Shown here in pieces: positions 34,024 to 42,529 of a stretch of 64,000 bases of DNA. Each line of letters begins with the position of its first letter. The first letter of the stretch is position 1. Source of the stretch: an uncultured Rhodospirillales bacterium (GTDB lineage Bacteria > Pseudomonadota > Alphaproteobacteria > Reyranellales > Reyranellaceae). Both the position numbers and the translations under genes were made by a program. The notes beneath the pieces were generated by a model. That model saw only the letters and a program-made list of their open reading frames with translations. It ran no database searches and was not told where the DNA came from. The stretch lies in the NCBI GenBank assembly GCA_902825855.1, contig CADECW010000003.1:106952-170951 (forward strand), given 5' to 3'.

Positions 34024-34760
34024 CCATCCTCAAGGTCAGTGGACTCGCCAAGCGCTTCGGCGGCAACGATGTCATCAAGGGCATCGACCTCGACGTCGAG
34101 AAGGGCGAGCGCATCGCCGTGCTGGGCGCCTCCGGTTCGGGCAAGTCGACGCTCTTGCGTTGTCTCAATTTCATGGAAATGCCCGATGCCGGCACCATCA
34201 TGCTCGACGACAGGATCGTCGGCCGCCGTGAGGCAGAGCTCACGCAGGTTCGCCAGCGCATCGGCATGGTGTTCCAGCAGTTCAATCTCTTCCCGCACAT
34301 GACCGCGCTCGGCAACGTCATGGAAGGCCTGCGCACGGTGCGTCGCATGAGCAAGCCCGACGCTCGGGCTCGCGCCGAGCGCGAACTGGCGCGGGTCGGC
34401 CTGGCGGACAAGGCCGGGCACTATCCGGCGCATCTCTCGGGTGGCCAGAAGCAACGTGTCGCCATCGCCAGAGCTCTGGCGATGGATCCCGAATTGCTGC
34501 TGTTCGACGAGCCCACCTCCGCTCTCGATCCCGAACTGGTCGGCGAGGTTTTGGGCGTCATCCGCTCTCTTGCGGAGGAGGGACGCACGATGCTGCTGGT
34601 CACCCACGAGCTCGGCTTCGCCTACCACGTGGCGACGCGCCTGATCTTTTTGGCCGACGGTACGATCCACGAGCAGGGCTCGCCCGACGAGGTGCTGAAG
34701 CATCCACGGCGTGAGCGTACGCGGGCCTTCCTGGCCCGCCACAAGGAATTCAGTCTCTAG
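34020..34760 (+). CDS. Amino-acid ABC transporter ATP-binding protein
   Basis: The 246-residue GlnQ/HisP-type ATPase has Walker A G-A-S-G-S-G-K-S-T (near residues 38-46), the Q-loop M-V-F-Q-Q-F-N-L-F-P-H, signature H-L-S-G-G-Q-K-Q-R and Walker B L-L-L-F-D-E-P-T-S-A-L-D-P-E. It drives uptake through the two permeases. The ATG at 34020 overlaps the preceding stop; the frame is open much further upstream but only as a shadow of the permease gene. The class IV aminotransferase homologue follows after 10 bases. Confidence 0.96.
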   Translation: MTILKVSGLAKRFGGNDVIKGIDLDVEKGERIAVLGASGSGKSTLLRCLNFMEMPDAGTIMLDDRIVGRREAELTQVRQRIGMVFQQFNLFPHMTALGNVMEGLRTVRRMSKPDARARAERELARVGLADKAGHYPAHLSGGQKQRVAIARALAMDPELLLFDEPTSALDPELVGEVLGVIRSLAEEGRTMLLVTHELGFAYHVATRLIFLADGTIHEQGSPDEVLKHPRRERTRAFLARHKEFSL

Positions 34761-34770
34761 GAGTGCCGGC

Positions 34771-35688
34771 ATGACGACGGAGCAAGCGAGCGCCCAGGCC
34801 TACAAGGCGGACGCCCGCAACGACGAGGTACTGGTCTACGTGAACGGCCAGTTCCTGCCGCGCAGCGAGGCGCGGGTCTCGGTGTTCGATTCGGGCTTCG
34901 TGCTGGGCGACGGCGTGTGGGAGGGACTGCGGCTGGTGAAGGGCAGGCTGATCAGCCTGGAAGCGCATCTCGACCGGCTGTTCGAGGGAGCGCGTTCGAT
35001 CCAGCTCGACATCGGCTTGTCGCGCGAGGGCGTGGTCAAGGCAGTACAGGACACGCTCGACCGCAACGGCATGACCGACGGCGCCCATGTCCGTTTGATG
35101 GTGACGCGCGGCGTCAAGAAGACGCCCAACCAGGACCCGCGCTTCGTGGTCGGCCCGCCCACCATCGTGATCGTGGCCGAATACAAGACGCCTTTGCCCG
35201 AGGCCAAGGCCAAGGGCTACGCGCTCTTCACTTCGACATTTCGCACCACCGGTCCCGACCAGTTCGACCTGCGCTTGAATTCGCATTCCCGTCTGAACCT
35301 GATCCAGGCGCTGATCCAGGCGATCAACGCCGGCGCCGACGAGGCGCTGATGCTCGATCCGCGCGGCTTCGTCGCTTCCTGCAATTCGACCAACTTCTTC
35401 ATCGTGCGCGGTCGCGAGCTGTGGACCTCGACCAGCCTCTACAGCTTCAAAGGCATCACCCAGGCCAACGTGCTCGACGCCTGGCGCAAGGCCGGGTACG
35501 TCGGGCGCGAGTGCGACTTCACCCTGGCGCAGGTCTATTCGGCGGACGAAGCGTTCGTTACCGGTACTTTGGGTGGCGTGACGCCCGTCACCAAGGTCGA
35601 TGGGCGGCAGATCGCCGATGGCAGGCCGGGTCCGGTGACGAAGGAGGCGAGCGACCTTTACCTGCGATCGGTTGGGGGCCTGGAATAG
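34771..35688 (+). CDS. Class IV aminotransferase-fold protein lacking the usual PLP lysine
   Basis: The 305-residue protein aligns with D-amino-acid/branched-chain aminotransferases: V-F-D-S-G-F-V-L-G-D-G-V-W-E-G-L-R, H-L-D-R-L-F-E-G-A, G-F-V-A-S-C-N-S-T-N-F-F-I-V, and G-T-L-G-G-V-T-P-V-T near the end. In active members a lysine precedes a conserved L-N (K-S-L-N, K-H-L-N); here the segment reads N-S-H-S-R-L-N, so Ser173 occupies the lysine site by my alignment. The protein may bind PLP non-covalently, use another chemistry, or be non-catalytic. It is the last gene of the GntR-controlled amino-acid import operon. AGGAG lies before the ATG. Confidence 0.85.
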   Translation: MTTEQASAQAYKADARNDEVLVYVNGQFLPRSEARVSVFDSGFVLGDGVWEGLRLVKGRLISLEAHLDRLFEGARSIQLDIGLSREGVVKAVQDTLDRNGMTDGAHVRLMVTRGVKKTPNQDPRFVVGPPTIVIVAEYKTPLPEAKAKGYALFTSTFRTTGPDQFDLRLNSHSRLNLIQALIQAINAGADEALMLDPRGFVASCNSTNFFIVRGRELWTSTSLYSFKGITQANVLDAWRKAGYVGRECDFTLAQVYSADEAFVTGTLGGVTPVTKVDGRQIADGRPGPVTKEASDLYLRSVGGLE

Positions 35689-35776
35689 AATGGAACGCGT
35701 GCTCTAACCCGATCAGCCGTATCGAGGTCCGCTCTCGACTCTCTGCTGATTCAGGCTCATCCGCTGGCAGGGTGGC

Positions 35777-37444
35777 CTACTCTGCTGCCAGTTTCCTCGC
35801 CGCCCGCGGATCACGCGTGAGCAGCCCGTCGGCAAGATCGCGCTCGATCAGAGAGTCTGGTCGCTCGGAGATGCGGCCGAAGCCCCCGCCGCCGCCCACG
35901 AACATCTCCACAACGTCGCCCTTCGCCAGGTCGACCGCGGCTTTGCTGCGCAAATCCTCGACCGTGCCGTTGACGCGGTGGACGCGGCAGTAGCCGCGCT
36001 GGCCGGGCTCGCCGCCCTGCAGGCCTTCCGGCGCAAGGCGGAAGCGGTCGGAGTAGATCGCGAGCTGCACGTCGTCGCGCAGGATCTCGCAGCGGCGGAA
36101 GAAGCCCGCGCCGCCGCGGCGAGCGCCCAAGCCGAAGGAATCGGGGGCGAGCTCGTAGCCGACGATGCGAAAGAAGTCGTAGTCGATGTCGAGCGACTCG
36201 ACCGGCGCGTTGGAGCAGTTGCTGAGCGGCGAATCGACCGCGTCGCAGCCGTCGGCGTCCTTCGATGCACCGTAGCCGCCGCCGAAGATTTCCAGGTAAA
36301 CGCTGTAGCCCTTCTCGCCGAGATGGCTGAGGCAAAAGGCGGTCGTGCAGTCGAAGCCGGTGGCGATCACCTTGTCGGGCAGCGCCTGCGCCATCGCCTT
36401 CATGACGGCATTGAACACGCGATAAGCCGGGATCATGCGCGCCCGTACCGGTGCCGGTGGCCGCGGATTGAGGAGCGAGCCGTAGGGCACCTTGATGCGG
36501 ATCGGCCGCGCCATGCCCTCGTTGTAGGGAATGTCCGGGCTGGTCAGCACCGACTTCACGCACGACAGCGCCGCCGACAGCGTCGAGGAATAGGGGCAGT
36601 TGAGGTTGCGCTTGACCTGCGGACAGGTGCCCTCGAAGTCGATCTCGACCGAATCGTCGGCGATCGTGACCTTGGCCTTCACCACCAGCGGATCGTCCGT
36701 CAGGCCATCGTCGTCGACGGCGTCCTCGCCGTAGAAGGTGCCCTTGGGCGCCTGGGCGATGGCGGCACGAACGCGGCGTTCGGAGTAGTCCTGCATCTCC
36801 TTCATCGCCGCTTCGACCTTGTCGGTGCCGTAGCGCTCGCAGAGCTGCCTTACGCGCAGCACGCCGATCGCGTTGGCGGCGAACTGTGCGTTGAAATCGC
36901 CGATGGTGAGGTCGGGGACGCGCACGTTCGCGGTGACGAGACGCTCGAAGGACCCGCCGTTCCAGTCGCGCTGGAAGTCGTACTTGCTGGGCGGGAAACG
37001 CAGGCCTTCCTGGTAGACGTCGGAGGCGTGGATGTTGAGCCCGGGCGCGCCGCCACCGAGATCGAGGTGATGTGCCACCGAGGCGCCGAAGCCCACCACC
37101 CGGCCGCCGACGAAGATCGGCGTGAAGATGAAGACGTCGGGGATGTGCTGGCCACCTTCGAACGGGTCGTTGTTGATGAGGAAGTCGCCTTCCTTGAGGG
37201 TTTCGATCGGATGGCGCCTGAGACAGGCACGCAACGTCTCACCGATCGGGCCGAGCTGCATGGGAATGAGCTCGGCCTGCGCCACGGTGTTGCCGTCGCG
37301 GTCCATCAATCCGGCCGAGCCGTCGCGCGCCTCGCGCAGGATCGTCGAGTAGGCCGAACGGATCAGCTTGACGCCCATCTCACGGGCGGCGGCGATCAGC
37401 GCCTGGCTGATCACGGCGTAATCGATCGCACTCAATTGGCTCAT
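35777..37444 (-). CDS. Hydantoinase B/oxoprolinase family protein
   Basis: The 555-residue protein is HyuB-type: a start of the form Y-A-V-I-S-Q-A-L-I-A-A-A-R-E-M-G, then I-N-N-D-P-F-E-G-G-Q-H-I-P-D-V, A-H-H-L-D-L-G-G, IDFEGTCPQVKRNLNCPYSS and the Gly-rich M-F-V-G-G-G-G-G-F-G near the C-terminus. With HyuA it forms an ATP-dependent N-methylhydantoinase, 5-oxoprolinase or acetone-carboxylase-like ring-opening enzyme. Its ATG overlaps the hyuA stop by four bases. The true substrate is open; these pairs are abundant in soil bacteria and often misannotated as 5-oxoprolinase. Confidence 0.93.
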   Translation of the reverse strand: MSQLSAIDYAVISQALIAAAREMGVKLIRSAYSTILREARDGSAGLMDRDGNTVAQAELIPMQLGPIGETLRACLRRHPIETLKEGDFLINNDPFEGGQHIPDVFIFTPIFVGGRVVGFGASVAHHLDLGGGAPGLNIHASDVYQEGLRFPPSKYDFQRDWNGGSFERLVTANVRVPDLTIGDFNAQFAANAIGVLRVRQLCERYGTDKVEAAMKEMQDYSERRVRAAIAQAPKGTFYGEDAVDDDGLTDDPLVVKAKVTIADDSVEIDFEGTCPQVKRNLNCPYSSTLSAALSCVKSVLTSPDIPYNEGMARPIRIKVPYGSLLNPRPPAPVRARMIPAYRVFNAVMKAMAQALPDKVIATGFDCTTAFCLSHLGEKGYSVYLEIFGGGYGASKDADGCDAVDSPLSNCSNAPVESLDIDYDFFRIVGYELAPDSFGLGARRGGAGFFRRCEILRDDVQLAIYSDRFRLAPEGLQGGEPGQRGYCRVHRVNGTVEDLRSKAAVDLAKGDVVEMFVGGGGGFGRISERPDSLIERDLADGLLTRDPRAARKLAAE

Positions 37445-39456
37445 GACGATCTCCGCAGGATGAGATTGTCCGCCGGATCGAGCGTCGCCGTCCAGCCGGG
37501 CGGCACCCAGCTGGTGGCGGTGTAGCCTTCGATCACGGCGGGGCCGTCGATCCTCTGGCCGGCGGCCAGGGCCTCGGCGGTGTGGCGGGCGCAGTCGATC
37601 CAGGCCTCGCCATGGAAGATCTTCGTCTTCTCGGGACCACGCGCGGTCAGCGTTTCGCGATCGAGCCGCGGCGGGGTGCCGATGGGTAGCGTGGCACCCA
37701 CGCGCAGGGTCACGAGCTCGACCGGCCGGTCGAGCGTGGCGCCGTGCATGAAGGTGCGGTGATGGGCATCGGCGAACAGCTCGGCGAGGTAGGCCGCGTC
37801 GAGCGAGGCGAGACGGTCGGCCGGCACTTCCACGCCGACCTCGAACGCCTGGCCGACGAAACGCATGTCGAGCGTGTGCGTATAGACGAGATCGCCGGGC
37901 AGCTTCATGTCGGCGAACTGCGCCGCTAGCCGTGCGCGCATCTCGCTGAAAATGCGAGCGGCGTCCGTCGCGGCGGCATTATCGAGCTTCATCTTGCGCG
38001 TGACGGCGTCGAACTTGGTGTAGTCCGAGGCGACCAGCCCATAGGCCGAGATCACACCGGCATTGGGCGGCACGACGATGGTCGAGATGCCGAGCTCCTC
38101 GGCGATGCGCGCGGCGTGCAGGGGTCCGGCGCCGCCGAACGGCACCAGCGCATAGTCGCGCGGATCGCGGCCGCGCTCGGTCGAGACCAGCTGGATCGCT
38201 CGCACGATGTTGGCGTCCGCGAGCTGCAGCGCCGACGCTGCCGCCTGCTCGATGCTGAGGCCGAAGCGTTGCGCCAATGGTTCGAAGGCGCGTGTCGCTG
38301 CCTCGCCGTCGAGACTCATCCGGCCACCCAGGAAAGCGCCGGGCCGTATGGTGCCGATGACGATGTGGGCATCGGTGGTGGCGGGCTCGGTGCCGCCCTT
38401 GCCGTAGCAGGCCGGTCCGGGATCGGCGCCGGCGCTCTGCGGACCGACACGCAGCATGCCGCCGTCATCGACCCAGGCGATCGAGCCCCCGCCGGCGCCG
38501 ACCGACACGATGTCGAGCACGGGCGTGCGGATGGGCAGGCCGTCGATCTCGCTTTCCGAGGCGAGCGATGGTCGCCCGTCCTGCACCAGGCAGACGTCGG
38601 TCGAGGTGCCGCCCATGTCGAAGGTAATCAGGTCGTTGAAGCCCGAGCGCGCAGCCTGCCGCGTGGCGCCGACGACACCGGCCGCCGGTCCTGAATAGAG
38701 TGCGGTGATAGCGCTTTCGCGCATCGCCCCGGCCGGCAACCTACCACCGTTGGACTGCATCACCGTGAAGCGGCCCTTGAAGCCCGCCGCCGCAAGCTTG
38801 TCTTCGAAGCGATGCAAGTAACCGTCGATCACCGGCTGCACGTAGGCCGACAGCAGCGTCGTCGAGGCGCGTTCGAACTCGCGGAACTCGCGCGCAACCT
38901 GGTGACTGGCCGTGACCAATAGGTCGGGCAGAGCTTCGTCCAACAGCGCGGCCAGGCGCTTCTCATGCACGGGATTGGCATAGGCGTTGAGCAGGCAGAT
39001 CGCGACCGCACGATAGCCGCCGGCCTTGATGGCGGGAATCAGTTCGTTCCTGGCCGCCGCTTCGTCGAGCGCCTTCTCGATCGACCCGTCGGCAGCGATC
39101 CGCTCGGACGCCTCGAAGCAATCCTTGCGACGCACCGGCGGGACAGGCTTGGCATAGAAGAGATCGTAGATGTTGCGCCGATCATGGCGCTGCATGAACA
39201 GCAAGTCGCGGAACCCGGCCGAGGCGACGAAGGCGACCGCGGCGCCCTTGCGCTCGAGCACGGCATTGGTGGCAACCGTCGAGCCGTGTCCGAGGTCCTC
39301 GATCTTCGCCAGATCGATACCCGAAGCCGTGAGCGCCGCGAACGCGCCGATATCCGGACTCCGAGGGGTGCTCGGAACCTTGGTGACGACGACCTTGCCG
39401 CCTTCGACGGCCACCAGGTCGGTGAAGGTGCCGCCGACCTCGACGCCGACGCGCAT
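37441..39456 (-). CDS. Hydantoinase/oxoprolinase family protein (HyuA-type ATPase subunit)
   Basis: The 671-residue HyuA subunit begins M-R-V-G-V-E-V-G-G-T-F-T-D-L, the actin-fold phosphate-binding start of the family. It has VATNAVLERKGAAVAFVASA, L-I-T-F-D-M-G-G-T-S-T-D-V-C (adenosine motif), V-G-A-G-G-G-S-I-A-W-V and LVPFGGAGPLHAARIAEELG. It activates the substrate with ATP for hydrolysis together with HyuB, whose gene overlaps downstream. Its ATG shares one base with the ubiK stop (TGATG), so it is probably translated in coupling with that gene. Confidence 0.94.
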   Translation of the reverse strand: MRVGVEVGGTFTDLVAVEGGKVVVTKVPSTPRSPDIGAFAALTASGIDLAKIEDLGHGSTVATNAVLERKGAAVAFVASAGFRDLLFMQRHDRRNIYDLFYAKPVPPVRRKDCFEASERIAADGSIEKALDEAAARNELIPAIKAGGYRAVAICLLNAYANPVHEKRLAALLDEALPDLLVTASHQVAREFREFERASTTLLSAYVQPVIDGYLHRFEDKLAAAGFKGRFTVMQSNGGRLPAGAMRESAITALYSGPAAGVVGATRQAARSGFNDLITFDMGGTSTDVCLVQDGRPSLASESEIDGLPIRTPVLDIVSVGAGGGSIAWVDDGGMLRVGPQSAGADPGPACYGKGGTEPATTDAHIVIGTIRPGAFLGGRMSLDGEAATRAFEPLAQRFGLSIEQAAASALQLADANIVRAIQLVSTERGRDPRDYALVPFGGAGPLHAARIAEELGISTIVVPPNAGVISAYGLVASDYTKFDAVTRKMKLDNAAATDAARIFSEMRARLAAQFADMKLPGDLVYTHTLDMRFVGQAFEVGVEVPADRLASLDAAYLAELFADAHHRTFMHGATLDRPVELVTLRVGATLPIGTPPRLDRETLTARGPEKTKIFHGEAWIDCARHTAEALAAGQRIDGPAVIEGYTATSWVPPGWTATLDPADNLILRRSS

Positions 39457-39713
39457 CAGCCTTGGGGCCCGGCGAGCTTCGCCTGCAGCTCGGCGATCTG
39501 CTTCCTCAATTCCTCGTTCTCCTCGCGCGCCTTGGCGGCCATGGCTTTGACCGCCTCGAACTCGTCACGGCGGGGAATGTCCATGCCGTCAAGGATCTTG
39601 GTGAACTGGTCGCGGACGCGGGCCTCGACCTCGTCCTTCACGCCGGTCAGCGCACCCATGGCGCCGCTGGCCACCTTCGTAAGGTCGTCGATGAACGGAT
39701 TGCGGGTTTGCAT
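39456..39713 (-). CDS. ubiK: Ubiquinone biosynthesis accessory factor UbiK
   Basis: The 85-residue protein M-Q-T-R-N-P-F-I-D-D-L-T-K-V-A-S-G-A-M-G has an N-terminal amphipathic helix and a C-terminal coiled coil (AREENEELRKQIAELQAKLA). This is the UbiK/YqiC (BMFP) layout; E. coli UbiK binds lipids and UbiJ and assists the ubiquinone-biosynthesis metabolon. Length matches the family. The frame is open far upstream but homology starts at the ATG at 39713. It shares a stop/start base with hyuA, an unexpected partner, and is divergent from the crotonase gene. Confidence 0.9.
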   Translation of the reverse strand: MQTRNPFIDDLTKVASGAMGALTGVKDEVEARVRDQFTKILDGMDIPRRDEFEAVKAMAAKAREENEELRKQIAELQAKLAGPQG

Positions 39714-39776
39714 GACTGTGACTCCTGATGCGGCGAGTATGGGCGGCTGGTAGCATCCCATCAAGAACGCCCGAAA

Positions 39777-40526
39777 ATGCCGGAGGAACCCGTGGGACTG
39801 GTCAAAGTCGAGTCGAGCGAAGGCATCACCACCATCACCATGACGCGTGCCGACAAGCGCAACGCATTGAATCAGCAGCTTTGCGACGAGCTTTGCGATG
39901 CCTACACGGCCTTCGAAGCCGGACCCGACCAGGTCGCGGTTTTGCAAGCCGATGGCCCGGCCTTCTGCGTCGGCGCCGATCTCAAGGATCCACCAGCCGC
40001 CATGTGGAAGGCGGTGCCCCATGTCAGCCACAAGCTCACCAAGCCGGTGATCGGCGTCACTCAGGGATGGGTGATCGGGGGCGCCATCTGCATGGTCATG
40101 ACCTGCGACCTGATGGTATCGGCCGACACCACCAAATTCATGTATCCCGAGGCCAAGGTCGGCGTGTTCGGCGGCCTGATGCCCGGCATCGTGTCGCGGA
40201 TGCCCCACAAGGTCGCGATGGAGTTGCTGCTGCTGGGCGAGGAGATCTCGGTCAAGCGCGCCTATGACGTCGGCTTCGTGAACAAGGTCGTGCCCCTGGG
40301 CGAGGAACGCAAGGAAGGCCGACGCATGGCCAGGATCATCGCCGATTCGGCGCCTCTGGTGATCCGCACCTTGCGCGACTTCGCCAACCAGACATTGCCG
40401 CGCGGTCCGGCCGAGCACTTCGTGCCCGAGCGATACAAGCTCGAGCGCATCGCCACCAGCGAAGATCGCAAGGAAGGCGCGGCCGCCTTCCGCGAGAAGC
40501 GCGCGGCGCGATTCAAAGGCAGGTAG
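39777..40526 (+). CDS. Enoyl-CoA hydratase/isomerase family protein
   Basis: The 249-residue crotonase-fold protein has R-A-D-K-R-N-A-L-N, the oxyanion-hole segment A-F-C-V-G-A-D-L-K-D, and KPVIGVTQGWVIGGAICMVM. In canonical enoyl-CoA hydratase the second segment reads G-G-G-C-E; here the first catalytic Glu position is Cys (G-G-A-I-C), while the second Glu may be the one in Y-P-E-A-K. Hydratase activity is therefore doubtful and an isomerase, hydrolase or other crotonase reaction is as likely. It lies four bases before proC, possibly in one transcript. Confidence 0.88.
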   Translation: MPEEPVGLVKVESSEGITTITMTRADKRNALNQQLCDELCDAYTAFEAGPDQVAVLQADGPAFCVGADLKDPPAAMWKAVPHVSHKLTKPVIGVTQGWVIGGAICMVMTCDLMVSADTTKFMYPEAKVGVFGGLMPGIVSRMPHKVAMELLLLGEEISVKRAYDVGFVNKVVPLGEERKEGRRMARIIADSAPLVIRTLRDFANQTLPRGPAEHFVPERYKLERIATSEDRKEGAAAFREKRAARFKGR

Positions 40527-40530
40527 GGCC

Positions 40531-41328
40531 ATGGGCGATCTTCTCCTCGTCGGTTGCGGCAAGATGGGCGGCGCCATGCTGGAAGGCTGGCTGGCGCGCG
40601 GGCTTCCGGCGGCGGATGTTGTCGTGGCCGAACCGGTCGATGCACTGCGTCCGCGGACGCCCGGTCTGCGTGCCGTCACCTCGACCTCCGACGTGGCCAA
40701 GACGCCCGAGATCGTCGTCCTGGCGGTCAAACCGCAGTCGATGGATGGCGTGCTTCCTGACCTCAAGCGTTTCGCCGACGAAGGCGCGGTGTTCCTGTCG
40801 ATCGCCGCCGGCAAGACGCTGAAATACTTCGCGAGCCACCTCGGCACGACGGCCAAGGTCGTGCGCTCCATGCCCAACACGCCAGCCGCCGTGCGCCAGG
40901 GCATCAGCGTGGCGACGGCGGCTGGCGGCGTGTCGGAGGCGGAGAGGAAGCGCTGCCATCAGCTGCTCGAAGCCGTCGGCCAGGTCGTCTGGGTCGACGA
41001 CGAGGCCTTGATGGATCCGGTCACGGCTCTCTCGGGCAGCGGGCCTGCCTATGTCTTCCTGCTGGTCGAGGCGATGGCGGCGGCCGGCGCGAAGCTCGGC
41101 CTGACACCCGACATGGCCATGCAGCTTGCCCGCGCCACGGTGTCGGGGAGCGGCGAGCTTTTGAAGCAGTCGACTGAACCGGCATCGCAGTTGCGCGTCA
41201 ACGTCACCAGTCCCGGCGGCACCACGGCCGAGGCTTTGAAGGTGTTGATGGCGGCCGACGGAATCCAACCGGTGTTCGACAAGGCATTGGCGGCAGCCTC
41301 CCGGCGGTCGAAGGAGCTTGCGGGTTGA
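40531..41328 (+). CDS. proC: Pyrroline-5-carboxylate reductase
   Basis: The 265-residue enzyme has the NAD(P)H-binding start L-L-V-G-C-G-K-M-G-G-A-M-L, V-V-L-A-V-K-P-Q, R-S-M-P-N-T-P-A-A-V-R-Q-G and the C-terminal A-L-S-G-S-G-P-A-Y-V-F-L with NVTSPGGTTAEALKVL. It reduces pyrroline-5-carboxylate to proline, the last step of proline synthesis. Length and all signatures are normal. It follows the crotonase gene by four bases and its stop shares one base with the TetR gene start (TGATG), so all three genes are likely co-transcribed. Confidence 0.97.
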   Translation: MGDLLLVGCGKMGGAMLEGWLARGLPAADVVVAEPVDALRPRTPGLRAVTSTSDVAKTPEIVVLAVKPQSMDGVLPDLKRFADEGAVFLSIAAGKTLKYFASHLGTTAKVVRSMPNTPAAVRQGISVATAAGGVSEAERKRCHQLLEAVGQVVWVDDEALMDPVTALSGSGPAYVFLLVEAMAAAGAKLGLTPDMAMQLARATVSGSGELLKQSTEPASQLRVNVTSPGGTTAEALKVLMAADGIQPVFDKALAAASRRSKELAG

Positions 41329-41945
41329 TGCCGGCCAACGATGCGGCGCTCGACGCCTTCACCAGGCTGATAGCCGAGAAGGGGTTCGCCGAAGTCGCGT
41401 TGCGCGAGGTTGCCGATGCCGCGGGCCTCGGCCTCGCCGAATTCTACAAGCTCTATCCGGACAAGGTGGCGCTGGTCGCAGCCTTCATGGCCAAGATCGA
41501 TGTCGAAGTCCTGGCCGCTACGCCGACTAAAAGCGATCCCGAGGAAACGGCGCGCGATCGCCTGTTCGACATCATGATGCGCCGCTACGACGCGCTCCGG
41601 CCCTATCGCGAGGCCTTGGCTGCAGTCCGTCGAGCCAGCCAACGCGATCCGATTCTGGCGCTGGCGATCGGCCCGGCGCTACGTCGATCCATGGCTGCGA
41701 TGCTCGAAGCGGCCTCGATTTCGAGTGAAGGCCTCGCTGGTGCGCTGCGGCAGAACGGCCTCCTGGCTATCCATGCCGCCGTGTCACGGGTCTACGACAA
41801 GGACGAGACCTCCGATCTATCCAAGACCATGGCCGCTCTGGACACGCGCCTGAAGACGGCCGAGCGGTGGGCTCAACTCTTTGGACAAAAAGTGAAATCT
41901 CCTCAAGGTGAGAAGCCCGCAAGGGAAAATTCGCCCGCTAAGTGA
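41328..41945 (+). CDS. TetR-like transcriptional regulator
   Basis: The 205-residue protein has an N-terminal TetR-type helix-turn-helix (A-F-T-R-L-I-A-E-K-G-F-A-E-V-A-L-R-E-V-A-D-A-A-G then L-A-E-F-Y-K-L-Y-P-D-K) and a helical ligand-binding domain. The ATG at 41328 shares one base with the proC stop; a TTG one codon earlier is in frame. It ends five bases before three repeated TGC-N3-GCA motifs at the phasin promoter. Those motifs resemble PhaR sites, but PhaR is a different family, so this protein may or may not control the phasin. Confidence 0.85.
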   Translation: MPANDAALDAFTRLIAEKGFAEVALREVADAAGLGLAEFYKLYPDKVALVAAFMAKIDVEVLAATPTKSDPEETARDRLFDIMMRRYDALRPYREALAAVRRASQRDPILALAIGPALRRSMAAMLEAASISSEGLAGALRQNGLLAIHAAVSRVYDKDETSDLSKTMAALDTRLKTAERWAQLFGQKVKSPQGEKPARENSPAK

Positions 41946-41949
41946 AGAT

Positions 41950-42025
41950 TTTGTGCAACGCACAAATTCTTCCTTGACTTTGTGCAGCGCAAGCATAAGT
42001 TCAGCTCCGTTGTGCACCGCAGCAA
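41950..42025. promoter_or_regulatory. Three phased operators at the phasin promoter
   Basis: Three 17-bp elements of the form TTGTGC-N3-GCA lie at 41950-41966, 41979-41995 and 42009-42025, spaced 29 and 30 bp. The first is a perfect 7-bp inverted repeat (TTTGTGC/GCACAAA); the others keep the left arm and the TGC-N3-GCA core. They flank and overlap the predicted promoter of the phasin gene. The TGC-N3-GCA core resembles the CTGC-N3-GCAG sites described for the PHA repressor PhaR. Confidence 0.7.
41974..42001 (+). promoter_or_regulatory. Sigma-70-type promoter of the phasin gene
   Basis: TTGACT at 41974-41979 is a good -35 and TAAGTT at 41996-42001, after a 16-bp spacer, is a weak -10. The second operator covers the spacer, so a bound repressor would occlude polymerase. 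Confidence 0.5.
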
Positions 42026-42066
42026 AACGGTGTCACGAGGTACAATTCTCGCCCCCAGGAGCACCC

Positions 42067-42501
42067 ATGTTCGCCAACGGCACCTTCAAGAACCCCTTCA
42101 CCGACTTCGACTTCAGCAAGATCGCCGGCGAGTTCAAGCTGCCGAGTGTCAACGTCGAGAGCGTCGTCGAGACTGCGCGTAAGAACTTCGCGGTCATGAC
42201 CTCGGCCAACACCGCCGCCGTCGAGACCGCCAAGACCATCGCGCAGCGCCAGGGCGACATGGTTCGCGCGGCGATGGAAGAATTCTCCAAGCACGGCAGC
42301 GAAGTGCTCGCGGCTGCCACGGTCGAGGAGAAGGTCATCAAGCAGATCGACTTCGCCAAGAAGAGCTACGAGACGGCGATCGCCAACACCAAGGAGATTG
42401 CGGAGCTCGTCAACAAGAGCCAAGCCGAGGCTTTCGAGGCGCTGAGCGCGCGCGTCGCCGAGCTGACCGAAGAGGTCAAGGCCGCGATCGCCAAGAAGTA
42501 A
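42067..42501 (+). CDS. Phasin family protein
   Basis: The 144-residue protein is a typical small phasin: a short aromatic N-terminal piece (N-G-T-F-K-N-P-F-T-D-F-D-F) followed by an almost continuous amphipathic helix/coiled coil with many Ala, Lys and Glu (FAKKSYETAIANTKEIAELV). Phasins coat polyhydroxyalkanoate granules and set their size. AGGAG lies seven bases before the ATG. No phaC or phaR gene is in the window, but the promoter's three TGC-N3-GCA elements support PHA-linked control. A strong terminator follows the stop. It has no signal peptide or membrane helix. Confidence 0.93.
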   Translation: MFANGTFKNPFTDFDFSKIAGEFKLPSVNVESVVETARKNFAVMTSANTAAVETAKTIAQRQGDMVRAAMEEFSKHGSEVLAAATVEEKVIKQIDFAKKSYETAIANTKEIAELVNKSQAEAFEALSARVAELTEEVKAAIAKK

Positions 42502-42529
42502 GTTGGGTCAATTCGGTCGGCCCGACCAA

